From positions 1-25,728 of the forward strand of contig JADJDU010000027.1 in the NCBI GenBank assembly GCA_016702505.1: 25,728 bases of DNA, read 5' to 3'. Below the pieces are notes generated by a model that was not told where the DNA came from, made no database searches, and saw nothing but the letters and a program-made list of their open reading frames with translations. The translations under genes were made by a program, and so were the position numbers. How positions within the stretch are numbered: position 1 is the stretch's first letter; every line of letters starts with the position of its first letter. The stretch is from Microthrixaceae bacterium (GTDB lineage Bacteria > Actinomycetota > Acidimicrobiia > Acidimicrobiales > Iamiaceae). Of the stretch, positions 6,873 to 12,973 are shown in pieces.

Positions 6873-6910
6873 TTGCCTTCTCCTTGTTGTTTGTTGTTGT
6901 TGTTGCTCAT
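6869..6910 (-). CDS. 13-residue coupled mini-ORF
   Basis: MSNNNNKQQGEGK, bounded by a four-base overlap at each end: ATGA with the stop of the beta-helix gene (6907-6910) and GTGA with the start of the DUF6948-like gene (6869-6872). Its own codons contain the AAGGAG ribosome-binding site of the next gene. It may be a translational relay that carries ribosomes across an AAC/CAA-rich linker rather than a functional peptide. Confidence 0.4.
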   Translation of the reverse strand: MSNNNNKQQGEGK

Positions 6911-7431
6911 CGCTGCGCCTCCCACTCTTCGATCCGCAGCCGCACCAGCACCTCCACTGCGGCGTACTCGGCGGCGTGTTCGGGTGCTCGACGCTGCACC
7001 TCCGCCGCCAGGTCCTCGACCGTGCTGGCCGGGTCGCACCAGCAGCCGACCGCGATCCCATGGCCCGTGTCGGAGCGGAATACCGTGATGGTCTTATCCT
7101 CGGACCCGATCGGACCCACCGTCAGCACATGCCGGGGGTGCTTGACCCAGGCCGAGCCGCACACCCGGGCCGAGCCGTACACCCGGGCCGAGCCGGACAC
7201 CCAGGCCGAGCCGGACACCCAGGCCGAGCCGGACACCCAGGCCGAGCCGTACACCCGGGCCGAGCCGGACACCCAGGCCGAGCCGGACACCCGGGCCGAG
7301 CCGTACACCCGGGCCGAGCCGGACACCTGAGCGTCCGGTCCGACGTAGGCGGTGTCATCGACATGGGCCGTGTCCTGCACCCAGCCGCCACCGTTCGGGT
7401 GACGATGCCACTCCGGACGTTCATCGCTCAT
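6907..7431 (-). CDS. Left-handed beta-helix protein with GPIGS domain, copy B
   Basis: A 174-residue protein in three parts. It starts MSDERPEWHRHPNGGGWVQD, then has about 13 hexapeptide repeats of the SGSAWV/YGSARV type (residues about 20-98) that should fold as a left-handed beta helix, then a C-terminal domain from RHVLTVGPIGSEDKTITVF to the end with VGCW and EYAAVEVL. The GPIGS-type domain is common in phage and bacterial proteins of unknown function. No His or Lys catalytic set of hexapeptide acyltransferases is visible, so a binding or structural role is likelier. It is paralogous to the product of 8251-8736, with near-identical ends and diverged repeats. Both ends carry ATGA overlaps. 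Confidence 0.8.
   Translation of the reverse strand: MSDERPEWHRHPNGGGWVQDTAHVDDTAYVGPDAQVSGSARVYGSARVSGSAWVSGSARVYGSAWVSGSAWVSGSAWVSGSARVYGSARVCGSAWVKHPRHVLTVGPIGSEDKTITVFRSDTGHGIAVGCWCDPASTVEDLAAEVQRRAPEHAAEYAAVEVLVRLRIEEWEAQR
7151..7330. repeat. Ten tandem 18-bp repeats
   Basis: Ten directly adjoining units of the pattern GCCGAGCCGnACACCCrG. Each encodes one hexapeptide turn of the beta-helix protein on the minus strand. The units are nearly identical, unlike the more diverged eight units in the paralogue at 8491-8634, which suggests recent expansion. There are no spacers, so it is not a CRISPR array. Confidence 0.9.
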
Positions 7432-7595
7432 CGCTGTACCTCCTGCTCGTCGTCCATCGGGCCTCTCGTCGCCACGGCCACGACCTGGGCCACCAGCACC
7501 GCCACCACCAGCCCGGCCACGATCCACCAATCCCACGCCCCACGCCCAACGGCATCTACCGCGGCGATCACCGGGCCGAGGATCAGGTCGGTCAT
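7428..7595 (-). CDS. Small membrane protein
   Basis: A 55-residue protein with a clear membrane helix (WWIVAGLVVAVLVAQVVAVA) preceded by an amphipathic segment (LILGPVIAAVDAVGRGAW) and followed by a short charged tail (RGPMDDEQEVQR). The start at 7595 and stop at 7428 are both in ATGA overlaps. It comes directly before beta-helix copy B, just as another tiny membrane protein comes directly before copy A. A membrane anchor or partner for the beta-helix protein is a reasonable guess. Confidence 0.7.
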   Translation of the reverse strand: MTDLILGPVIAAVDAVGRGAWDWWIVAGLVVAVLVAQVVAVATRGPMDDEQEVQR

Positions 7596-8254
7596 CGGTC
7601 GCCGTCCTGTCGCAGCACCTCGACGGTGCCATCGGGGTCGACGGGTGAGTGCAGCTTCGTGCCACCCTCGACCACCCGCACCCACGGCCCCTCATCGTCG
7701 GAGCCGACCTCCACGAACGGGTCACCGGCCAGGCCGACCCGTCCCACCGCCTCCCACCACGGCACCCGTTCGGTCTCCGGCACGGGCACGGCCCGGGGAG
7801 CACGCACCTCCACCCACACGGTGTCGAGGTGGGCGACCATCTGGTCGTTGTTCACCCACACGAGATCCGAGCGGCGCCGCACCTGCTCGCCCCGCACCTG
7901 CCCGGCCTGGGCGAGCCACGTCGGCACCCCGTCCTCATCGACCAGTCCGGACAGCACCGCACCCGGCCACGGCGGGACGGGGGTGGCGTCCAGTTCGTCG
8001 GCCCAACTGCGGATGATTCGCTTGATTCCCGGGTCCTCGATGTAGCCGGAGTTGGCTATCCAGCGCAGCCGGTTGGCGGCGTCTCGCAGGACGCCATCCG
8101 GCCACGGCGGGACGGGGGGCGGGGCGGCGAAGCACGCCCACCGGACGACCGCCTCCAGCAGCTCCTCCAGCAGCTCCTCGATCAGTTCCCGGGACTCCGG
8201 GTGCGTCTCCGCGTGCCGACGGGCACGGGACACCAGGTCGTCGGTCTCGCTCAT
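7592..8254 (-). CDS. Acidic protein of unknown function
   Basis: A 220-residue acidic protein between the two beta-helix genes, coupled to both neighbours by ATGA. The N-terminus is helical (SRELIEELLEELLEAVVRW). Two similar segments follow, PPVPPWPDGVLRDAANRL and TPVPPWPGAVLSGLVDE. The LRDAANRLRWIA ... IIRSWADELD part recalls the helical repeats of small phage Ead/Ea22-like proteins. The C-terminal half is beta-rich (DTVWVEVRAP, DEGPWVRVVEGG). I cannot assign a function. Confidence 0.75.
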   Translation of the reverse strand: MSETDDLVSRARRHAETHPESRELIEELLEELLEAVVRWACFAAPPPVPPWPDGVLRDAANRLRWIANSGYIEDPGIKRIIRSWADELDATPVPPWPGAVLSGLVDEDGVPTWLAQAGQVRGEQVRRRSDLVWVNNDQMVAHLDTVWVEVRAPRAVPVPETERVPWWEAVGRVGLAGDPFVEVGSDDEGPWVRVVEGGTKLHSPVDPDGTVEVLRQDGDR

Positions 8255-8736
8255 CGCTTCTCCCATTCAGCGATCCGCACACGACACAACGCCATCGCGG
8301 CCTCGTACTCATCCGCATGGTCCGGTGCTCGACGCTGCACCTCAGCGGTCAGGTCATCGAGGGTTGCCCCGTCCGGGTGCCAGCACCCGACACTCACCCA
8401 GTACCCCGTCTCAGCGCGGAACAGGGTCAGGGTCTGGTCCTCGGACCCGATCGGGCCGACGGTCAGGACATGGCGGGGAGCGGACACCTGAGCGGCCCCG
8501 AACACCTCAGCGTTCCCGGACACCTCAGCGGCCCCGAACACCAGAGCGGTCCCGGACACCTCAGCAGCCCCGAACACCCGAGCGGTCCCGTACACCCAAG
8601 CGGACCCGGACACCCGAGCGGTCTCGAACACCCGAGCGTCGGGTCCGACGTAAGCCGTCTCATCGACTGTCGCCGTGTCCTCCACCCAGCCGCCACCATT
8701 CGGGTGGCGATGCCACCCCGGACGTTCATCGCTCAT
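8251..8736 (-). CDS. Left-handed beta-helix protein with GPIGS domain, copy A
   Basis: A 161-residue paralogue of the protein at 6907-7431. It shares the N-terminus (MSDERPGWHRHPNGGGWV), the DTATVDETAYVGPDA lead into the helix, and the C-terminal RHVLTVGPIGSEDQTLTLF ... VGCW ... EVQRRAP domain. The hexapeptide repeats are more varied (FGAAEV, SGTALV, YGTARV). Identity in the ends with divergence in the repeats points to an old duplication followed by separate repeat change. Start at 8736 and stop at 8251 are both ATGA overlaps. No catalytic residues can be recognised. Confidence 0.8.
   Translation of the reverse strand: MSDERPGWHRHPNGGGWVEDTATVDETAYVGPDARVFETARVSGSAWVYGTARVFGAAEVSGTALVFGAAEVSGNAEVFGAAQVSAPRHVLTVGPIGSEDQTLTLFRAETGYWVSVGCWHPDGATLDDLTAEVQRRAPDHADEYEAAMALCRVRIAEWEKR
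8491..8634. repeat. Eight degenerate 18-bp repeats
   Basis: Eight adjoining units like AGCGGTCCCGGACACCCG, each coding one hexapeptide of the beta-helix protein. They are more diverged than the ten units at 7151-7330. Confidence 0.8.
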
Positions 8737-8843
8737 CGCTCGTTCCTCTCTCGTCGTTCGGCCCGGTCCTCGACCACGGCGAGCACGTAGAAGCACACGG
8801 CCAGGATCAGCGGCAAGGCCAGCGGCCACGTCACGGCGTTCAC
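8733..8843 (-). CDS. 36-residue membrane peptide
   Basis: MNAVTWPLALPLILAVCFYV continues into LAVVEDRAERRERNER: a single hydrophobic helix with a highly charged C-terminal tail, which should face the cytoplasm. The GTG start at 8843 overlaps the previous stop (GTGA), and the stop overlaps the start of beta-helix copy A (ATGA). Both couplings and the clean membrane profile support it despite its size. Function unknown; it may anchor or regulate its beta-helix neighbour. Confidence 0.65.
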   Translation of the reverse strand: MNAVTWPLALPLILAVCFYVLAVVEDRAERRERNER

Positions 8844-9217
8844 GACGCCACCGCCATCGTCAGGGCCTCATGGCGGGCCCGTGTCCACTCGGGCACCCGG
8901 GCCAACTGGCCGGGCGACAGAGACGGCAGCGCCGTCGGAACCTCCAGCAGGCGCAACGACGGGTCCCAGCGGCCACCACAGAACCGGGCGATGCGCTGGG
9001 CGGTCTGGCGCACCCGGTCGGACTTGCCGAGCCCGAACCGCTGCGCCAAGTCCAGGTCAGCCACCTCGACGGGCACGGCCTCGGCCCACATGGCCGGGAG
9101 CAGGCGCAGCAGTGCCACGGCCGTCGAGCCGACCACGGGCGTCCAGCACACCTCGACGTAGTCGGAGCGCAGCGGGTGGACGTTGCGGGCGGGAGCGGGC
9201 AGCGGGGTGAGGATCAC
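8840..9217 (-). CDS. Conserved-looking phage protein of unknown function
   Basis: A 125-residue protein. Recognisable segments are VEVCWTPVVGSTAVALLRLL, LAQRFGLGKSDRVRQTAQRI, ARFCGG and the C-terminal PSLSPGQLARVPEWTRARHE. The middle resembles a helix-turn-helix followed by a short wing, but I cannot place it in a family. The GTG at 9217 overlaps the RecT stop as GTGA, so it is coupled to recombination genes. No transmembrane segment or signal is seen. Confidence 0.7.
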   Translation of the reverse strand: MILTPLPAPARNVHPLRSDYVEVCWTPVVGSTAVALLRLLPAMWAEAVPVEVADLDLAQRFGLGKSDRVRQTAQRIARFCGGRWDPSLRLLEVPTALPSLSPGQLARVPEWTRARHEALTMAVAS

Positions 9218-10392
9218 GACGCACCGCCCGTCGCCTTGCGCAGCTCCCATTCACCGTTGGAACGCAGGAACAGTGAGTGGGTGCCGGCCTTGATCGATTC
9301 GAGGGCGTCGAAGAGGGCGGTCCACTCGTCGCCGTCCATGTCCTTCGAGGAGCTGGTGCGCTGGCCGGTGACGGTCTGGATCAGGTGGCGGCGCAGCTCG
9401 TCACGGTCCTCGTCGGGATCGGACGGCCACGCCTCGGCCACCATCGCCCACATCTTCTTGTTGCGGGCAGCAGGGTCCGGGGTCGCCGGGTTGTAGGCGT
9501 CGATCGCTGCACCGATGGCGGCGGCCTGCTCGGCGGTCACGTTCCCCGACTTGAGCGGCGGGATGCCCTGGGCCTTCCACCACTCGCCAAGGTCCTGGCG
9601 GTCCTCCTGGGTCAGCCCGTCGATGCGGGTTTGGATGGCCGCAGGGTCGACGGTGGATTCCTCGACCACTTCGGCGTCCACGATGTCGCCATAGCCGTCC
9701 TCACCGGGGAGTGGGGGCAGGTCGACCGGAGCGGCGACCGTGGTCGTGGGGGTGGCCTTGGCCGCGGCCACCTTGCGGGCCGGGGCACTCTTGGCCTTGC
9801 GGGTGCTGGTCGCCTTCTCCGGTGGGGCCACGTCGTCGCGGGACTCGATCACCACGTCTGCGTCGGCCACCAGATCACCATCGGAGACCTCCTCGTGGGT
9901 GTAGGACAGGCCTCCGAGAACGTCGGCAAAGTTGTCCCGGCATAGCTCGCCCGTGGCTCTAGCGGCCAGCATGGCGCGGGGGTACTTGCGGTAGTTCTGG
10001 CCGCCGGATAGGCCAGCGGTCTTGGCGTCATCCATGGTCCAGGTGACCTTGGCGACGCGGTCTTCGGGCCAGTCCTTGCGGCGGCCACAGATGGTGACCT
10101 TGGTGCTGGTTTTGACCTCAAACCACAGGTCGTGGCCCGCCCGCTGGACGAGTGCCCTCATGAGTTTGGCGCTGATGCAGGGCTTGCCGTTGATCACCCC
10201 GATCTCAGCGAGTGCGGCCATTGGCCCGATGCCGAGCTCGTGGCCCTGGAGCATGGCGGCCATGACCGCTTCGGGCTTGCCGCGCAGCCCGGCCGGGGCG
10301 AAGTCGCTTCGGGCGATCTGGTCAGCCAGGGACGCCGCGGAGGGGACGATGGCGTAGGTGGAGTCGTGCTCGTAGATGGTGATGTCAGTCAT
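9214..10392 (-). CDS. recT: RecT-family single-strand annealing protein
   Basis: A 392-residue RecT-type annealase, which pairs complementary single strands in phage recombination. Residues about 15-170 carry the family core: ADQIARSDFAPAGLRGKPEA, MLQGHELGIGPMAALAEI, INGKPCISAKLMRALVQRAG and RKYPRAMLAARATGELCRDN. A Lys/Ala-rich linker follows, then a C-terminal region (about 250-392) with TVDPAAIQTRIDGLTQEDRQ and several helices that is not part of classical RecT and may contact partner proteins. The ATG at 10392 overlaps the exonuclease stop as ATGA, the usual exonuclease-annealase pairing. Confidence 0.9.
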   Translation of the reverse strand: MTDITIYEHDSTYAIVPSAASLADQIARSDFAPAGLRGKPEAVMAAMLQGHELGIGPMAALAEIGVINGKPCISAKLMRALVQRAGHDLWFEVKTSTKVTICGRRKDWPEDRVAKVTWTMDDAKTAGLSGGQNYRKYPRAMLAARATGELCRDNFADVLGGLSYTHEEVSDGDLVADADVVIESRDDVAPPEKATSTRKAKSAPARKVAAAKATPTTTVAAPVDLPPLPGEDGYGDIVDAEVVEESTVDPAAIQTRIDGLTQEDRQDLGEWWKAQGIPPLKSGNVTAEQAAAIGAAIDAYNPATPDPAARNKKMWAMVAEAWPSDPDEDRDELRRHLIQTVTGQRTSSSKDMDGDEWTALFDALESIKAGTHSLFLRSNGEWELRKATGGAS

Positions 10393-11249
10393 GCCGTGGC
10401 CTCCATGGCAACGTCGGCGGGCGTGATGGCGGGGTGCTTGGCGCCGAGGTCCCGGTCTTTCTGGTCCGCCAGGAACCGGCCGACTTGCTGGACGTAGAGG
10501 AAGGACCGGAACTGGGCAGGCCCGGCGTCGAAGGGGTAGAGGTCGTAGCCGTCGGCCCGGAGCCACAGCACGCCGCACCAGTCGACGGGCGGCATGGGGA
10601 CCGTCTCGTTGTCGATGAGTGCCACCTCTGCGTGGCGGTAGGCGGCGAGCTGTAGGGCCACCTCACCGAACGGTCCGGACCGGTTGGTCTTGAGGTCGAT
10701 TAAGCATCGGCCGAGACCCGGGAGGGTGGCGATCATGTCGAGCGTCCCGCAGTACCCGTGCTTGGCGGACCCGATGACAACCTCGGTGAGGGCGTCAGTT
10801 GGCTGCCAGTCATCGAGGAACGCGATGTAGGCGTCGACGTGGCCAGAGATCGGTTCGGGGACCTCGACCTCTTCGCCGTGGGTGAGGAGTTCGGCGATCC
10901 GGTGGACCTCGGTACCTCGGTTGGCTGCCTGGTCGCGGTCCTCCCAGTGGACGCCTTTGAGGATCTCGGCAACCTTGGTGCGCGACAGCTTGGCGGGCCA
11001 CGGCTTGGACTTGGCGCGGGCGATCTCGGCGAGGTCGTCCACGAGCTGGTCGGCGGTGATGTGTTCGCCGTTCTGGTCGAGGCGGTCGGCGACGTACTCG
11101 GCGATGGTCTTGGCGGCCCAGCCGATCAGGGCAGGCTTGGGGAGTCCGTCGCTGATGATCGTGGTGACGCCGGGGAGCTTGTCGCCGTTGAGTCGGTAGC
11201 TGTGGTTGCGGCCGTGCTGGCGGCGCTCGAGGACGGGTAGCTCGGTCAT
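10389..11249 (-). CDS. RecB/Cas4-like PD-(D/E)XK exonuclease
   Basis: A 286-residue nuclease predicted to resect double-strand ends for RecT. Motifs are in order: RGTEVH at 111-116 (metal-binding His), CGTLDMIA with Asp171, the core IDLK at 184-187, and ALQLAAY at 198-204 (the Q-x3-Y motif). No Cys cluster of Cas4 iron-sulfur enzymes is seen, so it belongs with the RecE/RecB-type phage exonucleases. The ATG at 11249 overlaps the stop of a 54-residue ORF (ATGA). Confidence 0.88.
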   Translation of the reverse strand: MTELPVLERRQHGRNHSYRLNGDKLPGVTTIISDGLPKPALIGWAAKTIAEYVADRLDQNGEHITADQLVDDLAEIARAKSKPWPAKLSRTKVAEILKGVHWEDRDQAANRGTEVHRIAELLTHGEEVEVPEPISGHVDAYIAFLDDWQPTDALTEVVIGSAKHGYCGTLDMIATLPGLGRCLIDLKTNRSGPFGEVALQLAAYRHAEVALIDNETVPMPPVDWCGVLWLRADGYDLYPFDAGPAQFRSFLYVQQVGRFLADQKDRDLGAKHPAITPADVAMEATA

Positions 11250-11410
11250 CGGCTCACCGCCTTGGTGCTGGCCCGACCGAGGGCGCTCATGGTCTGGTCG
11301 TGCCGGTCGATGCCTCGGTGCTGGTGCAGGGACTCACGGCAGCGGGCCAGCCAGTGGAGGCCTCGGGCCTGGTCGGCGGGCCTGATCGGGGACGTGATGG
11401 CCGCGGTCAT
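11246..11410 (-). CDS. Small helical protein
   Basis: A 54-residue ORF: MTAAITSPIRPADQARGLHW, LARCRESLHQHRGIDRHDQT, then MSALGRASTKAVSR. It is basic, helical and rich in His. ATGA overlaps at both ends (11407-11410 and 11246-11249) and high GC at third positions support it. Function unknown; it is coupled to the exonuclease and might modulate it. Confidence 0.6.
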   Translation of the reverse strand: MTAAITSPIRPADQARGLHWLARCRESLHQHRGIDRHDQTMSALGRASTKAVSR

Positions 11411-11625
11411 GCGGGCAACCCAGCGACACGAGCAGCGGCCTGGTCGTGGGCCTCAGCGAGGATCTCCACGAGGCCATCGCCGTCGTAGCACACCAGCTCG
11501 ATTGCAGCGCCAGGCAGGTCGAGTGTCAGGGTGATGGTGCCGTGACTGGTGCGAGGCCCGACGGTGATGACGGGAGGCGGATCGCCTGGCATCAGATCGA
11601 CACGGATGGTCGTTGATGGGGGCAT
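11407..11625 (-). CDS. Small protein of unknown function
   Basis: A 72-residue protein with a beta-rich first part (TIRVDLMPGDPPPVITVG, GTITLTLDLPGAAIELVCYD) and a C-terminal helix (GLVEILAEAHDQAAARVAGL). An AGGAG ribosome-binding site sits five bases before the ATG (complement of 11631-11635). It is the first gene after the hairpin-rich stretch 11626-11859, so it may begin a new translational unit within the early operon. Confidence 0.7.
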   Translation of the reverse strand: MPPSTTIRVDLMPGDPPPVITVGPRTSHGTITLTLDLPGAAIELVCYDGDGLVEILAEAHDQAAARVAGLPA

Positions 11626-11647
11626 CTATGCTCCTAGGTGGTTAGGT

Positions 11648-11682
11648 GGCCCACCCCGGCTTGTGAGGTCGTGGGGTGGGCC
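11648..11682. terminator. Hairpin upstream of the recombination genes
   Basis: GGCCCACCCC pairs with GGGGTGGGCC around a 15-base loop. A T-rich tail (GCTTGTTTGTG) follows on the plus strand but not on the minus strand. It could stop rightward transcription or act as an attenuator in the leftward leader just before the ribosome-binding site of the 11407-11625 gene. Confidence 0.4.
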
Positions 11683-11710
11683 GCTTGTTTGTGTGGGTCG
11701 GGTGGCCCGG

Positions 11711-11841
11711 GCTCGATGCGATCGAGCGGGCGGTCCAGAGGGGTTGACGGGCCCCGCCCCCGGCGCTACCGGGGGTCATCGCCCTTGGCCCGGGCCACCC
11801 GGCGAGGACCGCGACCCAAGGGGGTCGGCCGCAGTCCTCGC
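11711..11841. other. Structured noncoding stretch
   Basis: Three further perfect inverted repeats lie close together: GCTCGAT/ATCGAGC (11711-11727, 3-base loop), CCCCCGG/CCGGGGG (11757-11775, 5-base loop) and GCGAGGAC/GTCCTCGC (11802-11841) with an inner CGACCC/GGGTCG arm. No convincing gene spans 11626-11859. It may be a structured leader RNA, a protein-binding region or an origin-like element. Confidence 0.45.
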
Positions 11842-11859
11842 CCGGCATCCCGGGCCGGG

Positions 11860-12060
11860 TCAGGTGCGTCTCAGCCGCACCACGTCTCCGGTCAGGTGGT
11901 TGGCGCGGGCCTCGGCCTTGCGGCGCCGGGCACGCTCCGTCTCCAGGTCCTCGATGAGGGCGTCGACCTCGGCCTCGCAGGCGTCGAGCAGCCGGGCCTG
12001 GCGCACCAGCTCCTTGGCGGTCTCGTTGAGCGGCGGGAGCAGCTGGTAGGGGGCGGTCAC
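11860..12060 (-). CDS. Small coiled-coil protein
   Basis: A 66-residue protein with a continuous charged helix, TAKELVRQARLLDACEAEVD followed by ALIEDLETERARRRKAEARA, ending in basic residues. The GTG at 12060 overlaps the stop of the HTH gene as GTGA. Function unknown. It is the second gene of the leftward early operon and is followed by the structured gap. Confidence 0.65.
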   Translation of the reverse strand: MTAPYQLLPPLNETAKELVRQARLLDACEAEVDALIEDLETERARRRKAEARANHLTGDVVRLRRT

Positions 12061-12284
12061 GATGCGACCGCCGTCGCCTCGGCCGGGTCGTCGGCCTCGT
12101 CGGGGTACCAGGACCGCAGGGTCTCGTAGGTCACGTCGATGCGCTGGCCGGTGGCCTCGTACAGATCCCGGGCGATCAGTCGCCACGCCCGGGCCTCGGC
12201 CCGGCGGGACCTCACGAAGTCCTCCAGCGGCCCAGCGTCCCCGAGGATCAGGTCCGCCAGTTGGGCGGTGGGGGTGGATGCCAT
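12057..12284 (-). CDS. Small helix-turn-helix regulator
   Basis: A 75-residue DNA-binding protein, first gene of the leftward early operon. Residues about 30-62 (EARAWRLIARDLYEATGQRI, then DVTYETLRSWYPDE) form a helix-turn-helix typical of small actinophage regulators. The ATG at 12284 is chosen over the frame start at 12344 because a promoter -10 ends exactly six bases before it, which implies a leaderless message. It overlaps the next gene by GTGA. It probably controls one or more of the nearby divergent promoters (inference). Confidence 0.78.
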   Translation of the reverse strand: MASTPTAQLADLILGDAGPLEDFVRSRRAEARAWRLIARDLYEATGQRIDVTYETLRSWYPDEADDPAEATAVAS

Positions 12285-12319
12285 GTCGGCACTATGCGTG
12301 CCAAAATCGCGCGGGTCAA
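12285..12319 (-). promoter_or_regulatory. Early leftward promoter with operator-like dyad
   Basis: On the minus strand TTGACC (12314-12319), a 17-base spacer and CATAGT (12291-12296) are followed after six bases by the ATG at 12284. GGCAC-N5-GTGCC (12288-12302) overlaps the -10 element, so a repressor bound there would block transcription. Confidence 0.65.
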
Positions 12320-12337
12320 CCCCTAAACCGAAATCCG

Positions 12338-12372
12338 TTGTCAAATCTCTTGACGTGGCGTACGGTTACGGC
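12338..12372 (+). promoter_or_regulatory. Divergent rightward promoter with operator-like dyad
   Basis: TTGTCA (12338-12343), 17 bases, TACGGT (12361-12366), then six bases to the ATG at 12373. GTCAA-N5-TTGAC (12340-12354) overlaps the -35 element and spacer. Confidence 0.55.
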
Positions 12373-12603
12373 ATGCGAACCGCCGAAACCGAACAGGGCC
12401 ACCACGGGCGAGAGGCTCAGACCTCCGACTCCACCGCCAGCTACCCGACCGGCCGCTGCTGCGGCTCGACGCCGAAGAGATCGCCCACTGATCTGCGGGT
12501 CACCCAGGAGGGGATGCGCCATCGCTCCCCGGTGACGACGGCCGGGTACGCTTGGGTCGGTGCCTCGGACGTGGCGGCGGCGGTGGGGCGGATCTCGGCG
12601 TGA
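12373..12603 (+). CDS. Possible small regulator, first rightward gene
   Basis: A 76-residue ORF starting six bases after a candidate -10 element, so leaderless. Third codon positions are strongly GC. The first half is polar and low in structure, with a Cys pair (GRCCGS). The second half reads DLRVTQEGMRHRSPVTTAGY, AWVGASDVAAAVGRIS. A different frame has RLDAEEIAH just before the middle, so one indel may hide a longer helical domain. I do not recognise the family; its place in the switch region suggests a regulator. Confidence 0.45.
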   Translation: MRTAETEQGHHGREAQTSDSTASYPTGRCCGSTPKRSPTDLRVTQEGMRHRSPVTTAGYAWVGASDVAAAVGRISA

Positions 12604-12937
12604 CCGAACGCCCATAACCACGGTTCCGTTATCTAGCGCCTTGACAGGCGGCTTGACGGGCTCAGGCGGTGCACTGGTCGATGTCGCCCCACACGCATGG
12701 CGGGATGGTAGGCGGCTTGGCCCGGGACGCGCAGCGGCCCCCGCCCGGGGGAGTGGGCGGGGGCCACGTGGGGATGGTACGGGTGGGGTGTGACAGGGTG
12801 CCGGACGCGACGGTGCCCCGGCGCTCGACCCGGTGGCAGGGCCGGGGAGCGCCGGGGCGCACTGACCGAGGGGCAGGGAACGGGGATGACCGGCCCGACG
12901 ACGACTAGGCCATTCGGCCCATTGTGAGTATTAGGTG
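12604..12937. other. Noncoding gap between two rightward genes
   Basis: About 330 bases without a gene I trust. It holds two copies of GGGATGGTA (12702-12710 and 12771-12779), two TTGAC words (12641 and 12653) and the long hairpin listed separately. Open frames crossing it on both strands have poor composition and no plausible start signal. Confidence 0.5.
12736..12765. terminator. GC-rich hairpin
   Basis: GGCCCCCGCCC and GGGCGGGGGCC form a perfect 11-bp stem with an 8-base loop. No T-run follows, as is usual for high-GC hosts. It probably ends the transcript of the 12373-12603 gene before the next promoter. Confidence 0.6.
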
Positions 12938-12973
12938 TTGACGGTCGGGGTAGGTATGGTGCATACTCAGGAC
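12938..12973 (+). promoter_or_regulatory. Second rightward promoter with dyad
   Basis: TTGACG (12938-12943), an 18-base spacer, CATACT (12962-12967), then six bases to the ATG at 12974. GTATG-GTG-CATAC (12954-12966) is a perfect dyad over the -10 element. Confidence 0.6.

Noticed and set aside
5949..7088. Plus-strand 379-residue ORF
   Set aside because: Arg/Ser-rich shadow of several coupled minus genes.
7151..7330. CRISPR-like direct repeats
   Set aside because: Units are 18 bases, adjoin without spacers and encode hexapeptides; no cas genes are present.
11741..11775. Plus-strand promoter (TTGACG, 17 bases, TACCGG)
   Set aside because: The -10 lacks the final T, and no rightward gene follows.
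11638..12129. Plus-strand 163-residue ORF over the hairpin region
   Set aside because: Low-complexity Gly/Arg/Ser composition and overlap with two coupled minus genes.
12669..12908. Plus-strand 79-residue ORF in the intergenic gap
   Set aside because: It crosses the terminator-like hairpin, has random Gly/Arg/Pro composition and no start signal.
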